The notes: generated from the sequence alone by a model not told the origin. 58,438 nt of DNA from Candidatus Endomicrobium procryptotermitis (GCA_031279415.1 JAITIP010000043.1:1-58438); one strand, 5' to 3'; counted from the first letter of the stretch, positions 42,677-50,979 are shown. A program made the numbers and translations.

Positions 42677-43711
42677 TTAATGCGAACTGCCGTGTTTTTT
42701 AATGCCCGCAAGCTCAAAAACGTCTACATAAGTGTCATCTATGAATTTTTTGGTATTGAGATCTTTGGGCAGATACCCCGTTTTCTTTAATTCGTCTGTA
42801 AAATAATACGCATCTTGTTTTGTAGTATCCTCATTGTTTATGACATTATGTTTATGTCCGTACTTGTAACTTATAAGCAGTTCGGCTACAAGTGCAGGAT
42901 CGTCGCCCGGCAGATAATCTTTTTCGACAGCGATTTTTGCAGCTTCTTCGGGATTGTCAGCTACCCAATCGGAGGCTTTTTGTAAAGCGGTAAGAATTGC
43001 GGCTATACGTTTTGGCTGTTCCCTGATTTGTTTTCCAGAAGCGTAGAGGAAACAGCAGTATTTGCCTGCAAAAAGCGGATCGGTTGATATATCCGTTATT
43101 ACGCGGTATCCGGCCTTTTCGGCAAGCGTCGCATACGGATCCCACAATGCTACCACATCAAGATCACCTTTATCAGCTACAGAAATAATTTGGTCCAAAG
43201 GATACGGAAGCCATTGCACGCCTGTAGTTGGATCTATATTTGCATTTGCCAAAACAACGCTTGTTACCGCCATGGGCGTTCCGCCGATCTCATCGACTCC
43301 TATTCTTTTACCTTTAAAATCTTTTGCGCTTTTAATCGGAGAATTCTTCGGTACCAATACTTTTATACAGCCTTGATGCAGTCCTCCTATAATCTTTATG
43401 TCCAGACCTTCGTTTACTGATGGGAAAAACTGGAAATCTCCATTTGCTATCGGGTATTTTCCGCTTGCAAGACCGGCTTTATTGGTTTCAAAAGTTCCGC
43501 TTACAAGTACCGCATTTATCCCTTCATCGGCAAAAAAGCCTTTTTCATAAGCTATATAGAAAGGCGTTCCGCAGGCACCGCCGCCCAAAGCTTCAATTTC
43601 TATGGTCCCGTGAGGGAACCTTGAATCCGCTTTTTTTGCGCATGCCGTAAAAACTCCGAAAAATACCGCGATACAAACACTAAGTATTGCCGCAAATTTA
43701 AACATTTTCAT
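42677..43711 (-). CDS. ABC transporter substrate-binding lipoprotein, NMT1/SsuA-like (paralogue 1)
   Basis: The 344-residue protein has a lipoprotein signal with Cys24 in GVFTACAKK. PFYIAYEKGFFADEGINAVLV and LDVVALWDPYATLA place it in the same periplasmic-binding family as the protein at 37079-38125. Both carry a Cys-Cys pair (YCCFLYAS) and a His-containing stretch (YKYGHKHN). It is encoded directly before permease and ATPase. A 26-bp perfect palindrome sits 35 bp upstream of its start codon, so this transporter block may have its own control. Confidence 0.85.
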   Translation of the reverse strand: MKMFKFAAILSVCIAVFFGVFTACAKKADSRFPHGTIEIEALGGGACGTPFYIAYEKGFFADEGINAVLVSGTFETNKAGLASGKYPIANGDFQFFPSVNEGLDIKIIGGLHQGCIKVLVPKNSPIKSAKDFKGKRIGVDEIGGTPMAVTSVVLANANIDPTTGVQWLPYPLDQIISVADKGDLDVVALWDPYATLAEKAGYRVITDISTDPLFAGKYCCFLYASGKQIREQPKRIAAILTALQKASDWVADNPEEAAKIAVEKDYLPGDDPALVAELLISYKYGHKHNVINNEDTTKQDAYYFTDELKKTGYLPKDLNTKKFIDDTYVDVFELAGIKKHGSSH

Positions 43712-43745
43712 TCTTTCTCTCCTTTATGTTTATGATTTAATCCGG

Positions 43746-43771
43746 CATATAACGGAAATTTCCGTTATATG
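43746..43771. promoter_or_regulatory. 26-bp perfect palindrome, probable operator upstream of the transporter genes
   Basis: The half-site catataacggaaa is followed immediately by its exact reverse complement. With no spacer and no T-run it is a better protein-binding site than a terminator. On the minus strand it follows a weak promoter-like pair (TTGGTC, 17 bp, TAAACG). It differs from the AAACATATATG motif, although both contain CATAT. Confidence 0.65.
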
Positions 43772-43881
43772 TCGTTTATCTTTGTAAAAAATCTAGACCA
43801 ACTTCCTGCCTTTCACTAAGTTTCTAAACTTCTGATTTTATAATCATTCATGAAGTCTGCCTGCTGCAAGGCTGGAAATGT

Positions 43882-44703
43882 TTACTTTTTCGGCGTTATG
43901 GCAAAAACTCTGCTTGTAAAACCCGTACCGTTTTTAATATTTGGAAAAGTGACAAAAACGATTGAACCCGTAGGCGGAACTTTATCTAAATTTCTTAAAA
44001 GTTCGACGTTAAGTCTGTCATTTTGTAAAACGTATCTCTCTTTTACAAAACCCAGTTTTTCTCCTGCGACCGCCGAATCAGTGTCAGGCGTTTCATGGCC
44101 TATTACCGCCACATTTCTATCTTTTATAAGGTACTGCAAAGCTTCCAGCGACCAACCCGGATAATGCGAAACACCTTTTTTATCTTTATTTTCATATTCC
44201 GCTGCACTGCGTTTTGACCAATCGCTTCTGAAAGCCACAAAAGAACCTTCGGGAATTAATCCATAGCGTTTTTCAAAATCCAAAATGTCTTGTTTTGAAA
44301 GTTCGTAATCCGGATTTTTTGATGCTTCTTTTGATTTGTCTATTATGATAAGTTTATAAGCAAGTTCTTTCACATCGGTATAATCGCTTGCCAGCTTATG
44401 CCCTTTGGCAAAATGGCCGGGAAAATCAGTATGAGTGCCATATTGACCCGGCAGTGTGTAAAGTGAGGACTCAAACCAATCATCCGTATTTTCAAAAGTG
44501 TATTTTGCTGTCACAAGCAAAGGATCAAATCCGTGCCAGTGTGGAGTCTCAGGACTTACTTCAAAACTTAAATCCACCCAGTTATAATCGGATTTAAGCG
44601 AATCGAGTTCCTGCCATAAATTTTTGTTTGTTTGAGCGTACGACTGCGTCAAAACTATTGCCGCTATTGCCGCAGCGGCAGCTAATGATTTTAATATTTT
44701 CAT
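43882..44703 (-). CDS. Exported cyclase/kynurenine-formamidase-family metal hydrolase
   Basis: The 273-residue protein has a signal peptide (cleavage after SYA) and the cyclase-family (PF04199-type) metal motif GTHTDFPGH: His91, Asp93, His97. Further family signs are WVDLSFEVSPETP and VAFRSDWSKR. Family members hydrolyse cyclic amides or N-formyl compounds. It follows the MetY-like gene and precedes the transporter, suggesting it trims the substrate in the periplasm before uptake. Most family members act in the cytoplasm, so an exported one is notable. Confidence 0.82.
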   Translation of the reverse strand: MKILKSLAAAAAIAAIVLTQSYAQTNKNLWQELDSLKSDYNWVDLSFEVSPETPHWHGFDPLLVTAKYTFENTDDWFESSLYTLPGQYGTHTDFPGHFAKGHKLASDYTDVKELAYKLIIIDKSKEASKNPDYELSKQDILDFEKRYGLIPEGSFVAFRSDWSKRSAAEYENKDKKGVSHYPGWSLEALQYLIKDRNVAVIGHETPDTDSAVAGEKLGFVKERYVLQNDRLNVELLRNLDKVPPTGSIVFVTFPNIKNGTGFTSRVFAITPKK

Positions 44704-44857
44704 TTTTTATTCTCCTGCAGGTCCGCAAACTATTTTGCGTTTTTTTGATTGTTAAAATTATCCATTATTTATTTTTGCGCTATTTAAAATGAGCGTCGCA
44801 TTCGAAAAATACCTGTTTTATTAAATTCTATTTTGTGCATTTTATTTGTCCTTTACT

Positions 44858-46165
44858 TTAATATTGTGCCGTTTTTTGAAAAGCCTGTTCCAAATCCGCA
44901 ATTAAATCGTCAGGATCTTCAAGACCGATAGAAAGTCGTATAAGATTTAGCGGAATTTTTGCAAGAGCCAAATCGTCATCGGTAAGTTCTCCATGTGTAA
45001 CTTTAAACGGATCTATGATAAGCGATTTTGCATCTCCCAGATTTGCCAGATAAGTAAATATTTTTAAAGTGTCTATAAATTTCTGGCCGCGTTCCTGTCC
45101 GCCTTTTATTTCAAAAGACAAAATGGAACCCGCTCCTTTAGGAAAATATTTTTTTGCAAGTGCGTTATATGGGCTTGATTGAAGCGTTGGATGGTTAAGT
45201 TTTTCAACATATGGGCTTTTTTCAAGATATTTAAGTATCTTTTTTGTGTTTGCTATGTGTTTTTCTATTCTTTCCGAAAGGGTTTCTATGCCTATTAAAA
45301 CAAGATAAGCATCAAAAGGGCTTAAGGCTGAACCGAAATAATTCAAATAGTCCATTCTTGCTTTTCCGACAAAAGCTATATCACCGAAAACTTCGAGATA
45401 TGAGCGGCTGCTGCCTCCGGCATCTCTGAGCGTATAATGCTTCTTATGAAACTGGGGGAATTTTTCTTTACTCCATTTAAATTTTCCGCCATCTACTATA
45501 AGCCCTGCTATAACATTTCCATGTCCGCTTAAAGCTTTTGTCGCGGAATAGATGACAATGTCTGCTCCATGCTCGAAAGGATTAAATAAATAAGGGGTAG
45601 CTACAGTATTATCTACTATTAAAGGGATGTTGTGTTTATGCGCAAGTTCCGCCAAAGCGGAAATATCGACAAGTGTACTGTTGGGATTACTTATGGATTC
45701 CACAAAAACAGCTTTTGTATTAGGTTTTATTTCTTTTTCCAATTCTTGAATGTTTTCTATATTTTTTGAAAAATCGAATTCAATTCCAAAACGCGGAAGA
45801 ATCGATTTATAACTGTCGAAAGTACCGCCGTAAAGATATGGGCTTGTAAGTATTCTTCCGCCGTTTTCCGCAAGAGTAAATAATGTATAAGTTATGGCCG
45901 CCATTCCAGAAGATAAAGCAAGAGCGGCGGGCGCACCGTCTAAAGCTGCTGCTCTTTTTTCAAGAACGTCAACAGTCGGATTATTGATTCTCGTGTAAAG
46001 CCAGGCATCTTGCTGATATGTTACTATTCTGTTTGCTCTTTCTGTACCGCCTAAATCATAAGAAGTCGTCTGATAAATAGGCACGGAAACGGCATAATTG
46101 TGATCTTTCGGATTATAGCCGGCCCTTATTTTTAAAGTATCAAATTTCTGTTTATTTTCTGACAT
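44858..46165 (-). CDS. metY: O-acetylhomoserine sulfhydrylase (MetY family)
   Basis: The 435-residue PLP enzyme has the MetY length and signatures: PIYQTTSYDLGGTERA, LYTRINNPTVDVLEKR, LALSSGMAA, YLYGGTFDSYK and PLP lysine Lys210 in YSATKALSGHGN. It condenses O-acetylhomoserine with sulfide to homocysteine, or with methanethiol to methionine. The latter reaction follows methylthio-alkane reductase in Rhodospirillum. It is the first large gene of the second nif-like unit, behind a 59-residue small protein and the promoter at 46585-46613. Confidence 0.88.
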   Translation of the reverse strand: MSENKQKFDTLKIRAGYNPKDHNYAVSVPIYQTTSYDLGGTERANRIVTYQQDAWLYTRINNPTVDVLEKRAAALDGAPAALALSSGMAAITYTLFTLAENGGRILTSPYLYGGTFDSYKSILPRFGIEFDFSKNIENIQELEKEIKPNTKAVFVESISNPNSTLVDISALAELAHKHNIPLIVDNTVATPYLFNPFEHGADIVIYSATKALSGHGNVIAGLIVDGGKFKWSKEKFPQFHKKHYTLRDAGGSSRSYLEVFGDIAFVGKARMDYLNYFGSALSPFDAYLVLIGIETLSERIEKHIANTKKILKYLEKSPYVEKLNHPTLQSSPYNALAKKYFPKGAGSILSFEIKGGQERGQKFIDTLKIFTYLANLGDAKSLIIDPFKVTHGELTDDDLALAKIPLNLIRLSIGLEDPDDLIADLEQAFQKTAQY

Positions 46166-46209
46166 TTTATATTCCCCTATTTTTTATTTAATGTGCCTTT
46201 GATATGCTT

Positions 46210-46389
46210 TTATTTAAACAATTCAAGCGAAGCGAAAACTCTCAGACAATCATCTATTAAGATTCCTATATCGCCAGAATAAATTGAACTTATATCATAA
46301 TTTCTTTCGATTTTTTTATAATTTTCTTTTTTAATGCTTATTGCATAGTTTCTTAAAACTTCATAATATGTCGTTTTTATATTTTCCAT
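46210..46389 (-). CDS. Small hypothetical protein (59 aa) leading the metY operon
   Basis: The frame reads MENIKTTYYEVLRNYAISIK and ends with IDDCLRVFASLELFK. An AGAGG ribosome site precedes the ATG by 6 nt. It sits between the operon promoter and metY, 45 bp before the metY start. No family is recognised. It is soluble, rich in Tyr, Ile and Lys, with one cysteine near the end. It could be a small regulator or accessory subunit. Confidence 0.6.
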   Translation of the reverse strand: MENIKTTYYEVLRNYAISIKKENYKKIERNYDISSIYSGDIGILIDDCLRVFASLELFK

Positions 46390-46563
46390 TTTATACCTCT
46401 TTCGCGGACTGAATCCGGCGGTTCTTTACCTCTGTGATTACAAAAATAAACTAATGTTAAAAAAAGAAAGTACTATCCGCGCATTCGTCTACATGAATGC
46501 ATGAGGTTTTGTGAGAAGTGTATAGAGATGGAGTTTAATGTGTTAAAATTATTCATATTAATT

Positions 46564-46573
46564 ATATATGTTT
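46564..46573. promoter_or_regulatory. Putative operator copy 4 (AAACATATAT on the minus strand)
   Basis: The 10-bp core of the operator motif, inverted relative to copies 1-3, lies 11 bp downstream of the -10 box. Confidence 0.55.
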
Positions 46574-46584
46574 TATTTTAAATA

Positions 46585-46613
46585 ATTTTAAAAAATATTT
46601 ATTATTCTGTCAA
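46585..46613 (-). promoter_or_regulatory. Sigma70-type promoter of the metY/transporter/nifDK unit
   Basis: On the minus strand TTGACA (46608-46613) and TAAAAT (46585-46590) are separated by 17 bp, the same layout as the promoters at 25545 and 31338. The leader to the 59-aa gene is about 190 nt. Confidence 0.8.
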
Positions 46614-46631
46614 GTATTATTTTTTTAATAT

Positions 46632-46658
46632 ATATATGTTTTATAAAAAATATATGTA
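46632..46658. promoter_or_regulatory. Putative operator copies 5 and 6, upstream of the metY-unit promoter
   Basis: The 10-bp core AAACATATAT (minus strand, 46632-46641) and a shorter atatatgta (46650-46658) lie 18 and 36 bp beyond the -35 box. Confidence 0.5.
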
Positions 46659-46689
46659 AAAAAATAGATATAAAATTATTTGTCGTGGT

Positions 46690-46917
46690 ATTTAGATTTT
46701 AAACAATTGCTTTTTTGCTATATAATAGATGTATAGATTTATCAATAATTATTGATAATAGCTGTTTTTGAGGATATAAAATTGACATATAAGCTTGTGG
46801 TATATAAATCCGACAGATGATGGGATTGATTATTGAGGCAGGGATAAATCATAAAGCTGCAAAATTGAAAGATTACATGATATTTTGAACTTTCAGAACA
46901 ATTTCAAGAAGACTCCT
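46690..46917 (+). other. Gene-free gap with an orphan + strand promoter-like box and a 20-bp palindrome
   Basis: TATAAT (46721-46726) is followed by the perfect 20-bp palindrome ttatcaataa/ttattgataa (46739-46758) and then GAGGATATAAA. A TTG-started frame MTYKLVVYKSDR stops at once; a shifted frame continues GLIIEAGINHKAAKLKDY. This could be the remnant of a divergently transcribed gene. Otherwise nothing is seen before the glycosyltransferase end at 46918. Confidence 0.45.
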
Positions 46918-47880
46918 TTAATTTTCCATTTTATTAAACAAGGCGTCTTTAATACCAAGTAAAATATATTTATATTTTTTTATTTTATCTTTTTCAAAAA
47001 GAGCAATTTTTATTGCACCGCCCATGGTCGCCCCGAACATTACTCTAAGCGCCCTATAAGGATAAGTAAACATAAATTTTTTAAAAAAATATATGCCATT
47101 TCTTGCTATATAATACCTTCTGAATGGAGGCTGGTTTGTTATGTGAAATCCAAATTTTTTTTGAGAGCTGCCAAATTCATGAATAATGTAAACATTTTGC
47201 GCTTCATAATTTTTAAAACCCGCTTTTAAAACTCTATAATAAAATTCTATGTCAACGTAATCAATAAAAAGTTTTTCGCAAAATCCGCCCGCTTTTTCAA
47301 ATACGGACATTTTAATAAAATTCCCAGAATTTATCATTAAATTGTTTTCTTTAAATATTTTATCTCTATGGTAAAAGCGAGGTTTTTGCACAGTCTTTGA
47401 ATTGTCTTTTTCCATGGACTGAGCGCTGTTAAATTTCTTTAAGCCGCAATCTGCTTCCACAAGTATTTTTTCATTGTCGGTTTCTAGTTTTGTAAATTGT
47501 CTCTCAACGTATTTGCATCCCAAAACGCCGGCTTTGTCTTTTTCTCCGTCTGGGAGTTTTCCATAATTTCTCTTCATATTCTTTACGGTTTCGGGCGGAA
47601 GCTGGCTGTCTTGGTCTAATGTCAAAAGCCAATAGTAATTTTTTTCTTTGGCGTATTTAACGCCTTGATTTAGTGCCCATGCAATGCCTAAATTTTTATG
47701 ACTTAAAACAAGCTGCACTTTGTCGTTGCCGTCTGAAAGAATTTTTAATTTTGCAATTATGTCTGCATCGGAAGTCGCATTATCTACAATGATAACAAAA
47801 TCGACTTGTTCTTTGACGGATTCGTAGCACCTAAAAACTTTATCTGAATTAAAAGAAACTATTACCGCACAGGTTTTCAT
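46918..47880 (-). CDS. Family 2 glycosyltransferase (rhamnosyltransferase-like)
   Basis: The 320-residue GT-A enzyme has VIVSFNSDKVFRCYESVKEQ and IIVDNATSDAD at the N-terminus. The metal-binding region is LLTLDQDSQLP, and DYVDIEFYYRVLKAGFKNYE lies in the acceptor half. The pattern resembles WbbL/RfbF-type rhamnosyltransferases. It would add a sugar to LPS or another surface glycan at the inner membrane. It follows two other glycosyltransferase genes in one direction, 10 bp after the previous. Confidence 0.82.
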   Translation of the reverse strand: MKTCAVIVSFNSDKVFRCYESVKEQVDFVIIVDNATSDADIIAKLKILSDGNDKVQLVLSHKNLGIAWALNQGVKYAKEKNYYWLLTLDQDSQLPPETVKNMKRNYGKLPDGEKDKAGVLGCKYVERQFTKLETDNEKILVEADCGLKKFNSAQSMEKDNSKTVQKPRFYHRDKIFKENNLMINSGNFIKMSVFEKAGGFCEKLFIDYVDIEFYYRVLKAGFKNYEAQNVYIIHEFGSSQKKFGFHITNQPPFRRYYIARNGIYFFKKFMFTYPYRALRVMFGATMGGAIKIALFEKDKIKKYKYILLGIKDALFNKMEN

Positions 47881-47890
47881 TTTTCAATCC

Positions 47891-48715
47891 TTATCTTTTA
47901 CGCATTATTTTTGGGAAAAAGAGTCCTATTTTAATAAGAATTCTAATAAATATAAAAAAGTACAATGCGTAGAGCTTTAGAAGAATAAATTCTTTTAAAG
48001 AAAGAGAGCTTTTAAACCTATTAAAAATTTCGGAATAAAATTTTCTTGATTGTTTTATAAAGTCCAGTTTATTTTTGTAAAAAGTAAAAGAGGCATTAGA
48101 AGAGTGCATTCTATATTTGAATAAGGGTATATCTAAATATTTTATTTTTCCAACTTTAGCAGCACATATTGCAAGCCACCAGTCGTGATATTGGGTATGT
48201 TGTGGAAAAGGCAGGGCATATCGCAAGAGTTCTTTCTTTAACATTACAGAGCAGCCTGTAACGGAATTTGTTCTTAAATAATCGGCAAAAGTTGTGTTTT
48301 GAAGAAATTTTTTTACTTTTGATGTTGATGTATTTGACATAATATTATCATTGTCGTCAATCAAATAAGCGTCCGAATGAATTAAAACGGTATCGCCGAT
48401 TTCTTTTACAAGAGTTTCTATTTTTTCGGGAAGCCATATGTCGTCCTGGTCGCATAAAGCTATGTAATCGCCTTTTGCTTCGGATATAACTTTCTCAAAA
48501 GTTTTTACGAAACCTATATTTTGCTCATTTTGTAATATTATCACGGATGGATATGATTTTAATATTGAAAGAGTTGAATCTATGGAACAATCGTCACAGG
48601 CTATAATTTCAATATTCTCATAAGTCTGTGACAATAGGGAATCAAGCTGCTTTCTCAAAAAAATTTGTCCGTTATATGCTGCAATAACTATTGAGACTAA
48701 AGGCAGAGCGGTCAC
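47891..48715 (-). CDS. Family 2 glycosyltransferase
   Basis: The 274-residue GT-A enzyme has VSIVIAAYNGQIFLRKQLDS, IIACDDCSIDSTLSIL and the metal-binding IALCDQDDIWLPEK. YRMHSSNAS and a hydrophobic tail (LYFFIFIRILIKIG) follow. It overlaps the heptosyltransferase gene upstream by 4 bp. Acceptor and donor are unknown; the LPS or O-antigen pathway is inferred from context. Confidence 0.83.
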   Translation of the reverse strand: MTALPLVSIVIAAYNGQIFLRKQLDSLLSQTYENIEIIACDDCSIDSTLSILKSYPSVIILQNEQNIGFVKTFEKVISEAKGDYIALCDQDDIWLPEKIETLVKEIGDTVLIHSDAYLIDDNDNIMSNTSTSKVKKFLQNTTFADYLRTNSVTGCSVMLKKELLRYALPFPQHTQYHDWWLAICAAKVGKIKYLDIPLFKYRMHSSNASFTFYKNKLDFIKQSRKFYSEIFNRFKSSLSLKEFILLKLYALYFFIFIRILIKIGLFFPKIMRKR

Positions 48716-49800
48716 TTTTCCTCCAATAGTTCTATGGCTTTATTTGCAATATCATAAGGATTAATATTTATAAGACATATCGGATTGTCAGGACAAGGAC
48801 ATTTAAAGCCTTCTGCCTCACGCTTAAAATTGCATGGTGAACATATTTCTTTACTATAAAAAGAGTAAGCTTTTGACGATACAGGTCCAGAATTATCAGG
48901 AAGACCTCGTCCATATAGAGATATAATTTTTATATTTTCAACTGCAGCAAGATGGACAATGCCGGTATCTACAGATATAAGCAAATCTGAATTTCCTAAT
49001 ATCTCTTTAAGTTCATATAAATTAGTTTTTCCGCATAAATTTACTATATGATAATTAACAGAACCTGCAATTTTTATTGCATATTCATTATTTTTATCGG
49101 TTCCTACAAAATAAATTGAAGGTTTAATATGTTTTAAAATGGCATTAATTGTATTTACAGCATTATCGAAAGGAAATTTGTTATAGCCGCCCTCTCCTTC
49201 AAAACAAAAAATTATTTTTTTATTTTTATCTTTTTTTACTGTTTCAACGGTATTTGATTTTATATGGCTTGTATTTGGCAGCATGGGAAGTTCAATATTA
49301 TTTGTATTTATTATGCTTCTTATAATTGTCTGGTATCTTTCTGACATATGAATTCTATCGGAATCTTTGTTCATTTTTACAGTATGAGTTAAATATTTTA
49401 GTATTGGGAAAGGATTGTCGTATCCGCACCATCTTGTTGCAGGACCTGCAATAGTTTTTATTCTTAAAATATTTGCAGCGAGGGCTAAAAAAGGCGAACT
49501 GTCAAGAAATATGCATATATCAAAAGAAAGAAGTTTTAATTTTATGAAATTTTTAATAAACCAAATGGCTTCGTATATCCTTCTTGTCAACCATTTACTG
49601 TCTACAGAAAATAAATTATTGTTGTAAATAATATTATCTATCGCGGGATTGTTTTCAATATATGGTTTAAATCTTTTTTGTGCTATAACATAAACGATTA
49701 AATTTTCTGCATTCTTTTTTAGAAGATTTAACGCTGAAGTTGCGAGAATGAAATCTCCAAGATTTGCATTTAATATGACTAATATTTTTCTTTCTTTCAT
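48712..49800 (-). CDS. Family 9 glycosyltransferase (ADP-heptose:LPS heptosyltransferase-like)
   Basis: The 362-residue protein has the GT9 layout: N-terminal KILVILNANLGDFILATSALNLLKK, the middle FCFEGEGGYNKFPFDNAV, and the C-terminal SDLLISVDTGIVHLAAVENIK, where D-T/S-G-x-x-H is the family hallmark. It builds LPS inner core or a similar envelope glycan. It is the first gene of a three-gene glycosyltransferase unit. A hairpin (ccttgat/atcaagg, about 49820-49849) lies upstream of its start. Confidence 0.84.
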   Translation of the reverse strand: MKERKILVILNANLGDFILATSALNLLKKNAENLIVYVIAQKRFKPYIENNPAIDNIIYNNNLFSVDSKWLTRRIYEAIWFIKNFIKLKLLSFDICIFLDSSPFLALAANILRIKTIAGPATRWCGYDNPFPILKYLTHTVKMNKDSDRIHMSERYQTIIRSIINTNNIELPMLPNTSHIKSNTVETVKKDKNKKIIFCFEGEGGYNKFPFDNAVNTINAILKHIKPSIYFVGTDKNNEYAIKIAGSVNYHIVNLCGKTNLYELKEILGNSDLLISVDTGIVHLAAVENIKIISLYGRGLPDNSGPVSSKAYSFYSKEICSPCNFKREAEGFKCPCPDNPICLININPYDIANKAIELLEEK

Positions 49801-49989
49801 TGTTATTTTTTGGAATTATCCCTTGATGTCTTGCTCTGTCATATCAAGGCAACAATTATATTCTGTAAATGATTAAACGGCAATAGAGTGTCCCTAAAAA
49901 TCACTAATTGTTATGTCATCAACATTTTAAGCAGGTTGATGGCTGGCAGATGGTACTAATGCTCAATAATATCTCAAGTGATAATTCTG

Positions 49990-50676
49990 TTATTTTTTAA
50001 TTACTATGGTAAAACCATTTCCTATTTTATCGTCTTTATCTTGGAAATCGATTACGTTTAAATTTAAATATCTGCATAACTCCAAAACATCTTCTGTAAT
50101 CCACACATTGTAATGTGTTCTTGTAAGGGGATCTTTACATTCATGTCTTTTAATAAGTTCATTAAGCGAGGTTCTTTGTCTTGGTTTGTCAAAAGTTCTT
50201 TCTTTATGAGGAATTATCATAAAAACATAGCCATTTGGTTTTATTACTCTAATCCATTCATTAAGAGTTTTTATTGGATCCCACATATGTTCCAAAACAT
50301 GTGAAGTTAAAACGAAATCAAATATATTGTCTTTAAACGGAAGATTATCGCCTTCTGCGATAATATCTACCTTCACAATTTCTCCGTATTTATGTTGGAT
50401 AGGGTTTACGTCGCAATCAATATTTATTGTATTTAGAAAAAAATCATTGTAAGAAGACCCGCCTATTTCAATACCTCTGAGTCCTTTTAAATATTTATTT
50501 GCCAGTGCGGAACTTCTACTGCAACCTTCAGGTAGAAATAAAATACTTTTTATGTTTTTTACTTTAATTAAATATTTTACCGTTTCTTTACAGAAACAGC
50601 TTAAACAACGTTTGATTTTTGTAAATAATCTGTTGAGTTTTTCTTTTTGTAAAACCATTTTCAGTTTCATAGGCAA
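49990..50676 (-). CDS. Class I SAM-dependent methyltransferase
   Basis: The 228-residue Methyltransf_11-type protein has a degenerate motif I (LRGIEIGGSSYNDF). The acidic and post-I motifs are INIDCDVNP and DNIFDFVLTSHVLEHMWDP, followed by IRVIKPNGYVFMIIPH. Such methyltransferases often lie in O-antigen and surface-glycan clusters. The neighbouring glycosyltransferases agree with that. The gap 49801-49989 holds no gene. Confidence 0.75.
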   Translation of the reverse strand: MPMKLKMVLQKEKLNRLFTKIKRCLSCFCKETVKYLIKVKNIKSILFLPEGCSRSSALANKYLKGLRGIEIGGSSYNDFFLNTINIDCDVNPIQHKYGEIVKVDIIAEGDNLPFKDNIFDFVLTSHVLEHMWDPIKTLNEWIRVIKPNGYVFMIIPHKERTFDKPRQRTSLNELIKRHECKDPLTRTHYNVWITEDVLELCRYLNLNVIDFQDKDDKIGNGFTIVIKK

Positions 50677-50939
50677 TAATATATAAAAAAATAATTTCTT
50701 AATTTGGGGTTCTTACTGCAAATATATATCGGAATATTTTTTATATCTTTAAATAATTTTATTAATAATGACATAACATGCCCTTTAAAATATTTTTCTC
50801 TGTTATATATGGGATGCATATAGAAAAGCTCAAATTGTTGCATTATATTGTTATTACGAATTTTTAATACTTCAGAAAGGCATATAAATAATATTCTACA
50901 AAATAAAAAATATATAACAAAATAAAAAACATACGCCAA
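50667..50939 (-). CDS. Short hydrophobic hypothetical protein (90 aa), doubtful
   Basis: The frame begins MAYVFYFVIYFLFCRILFIC, a membrane-like segment, and continues with a basic tail. It overlaps the methyltransferase start by 10 bp. Composition is very AT-rich and no family is recognised. It may be a fragment of a former surface-glycan gene. Confidence 0.3.
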   Translation of the reverse strand: MAYVFYFVIYFLFCRILFICLSEVLKIRNNNIMQQFELFYMHPIYNREKYFKGHVMSLLIKLFKDIKNIPIYICSKNPKLRNYFFIYYCL

Positions 50940-50979
50940 AAAATCAATTTGTATTTTTTTATCTTTTAAAAATTATTTG

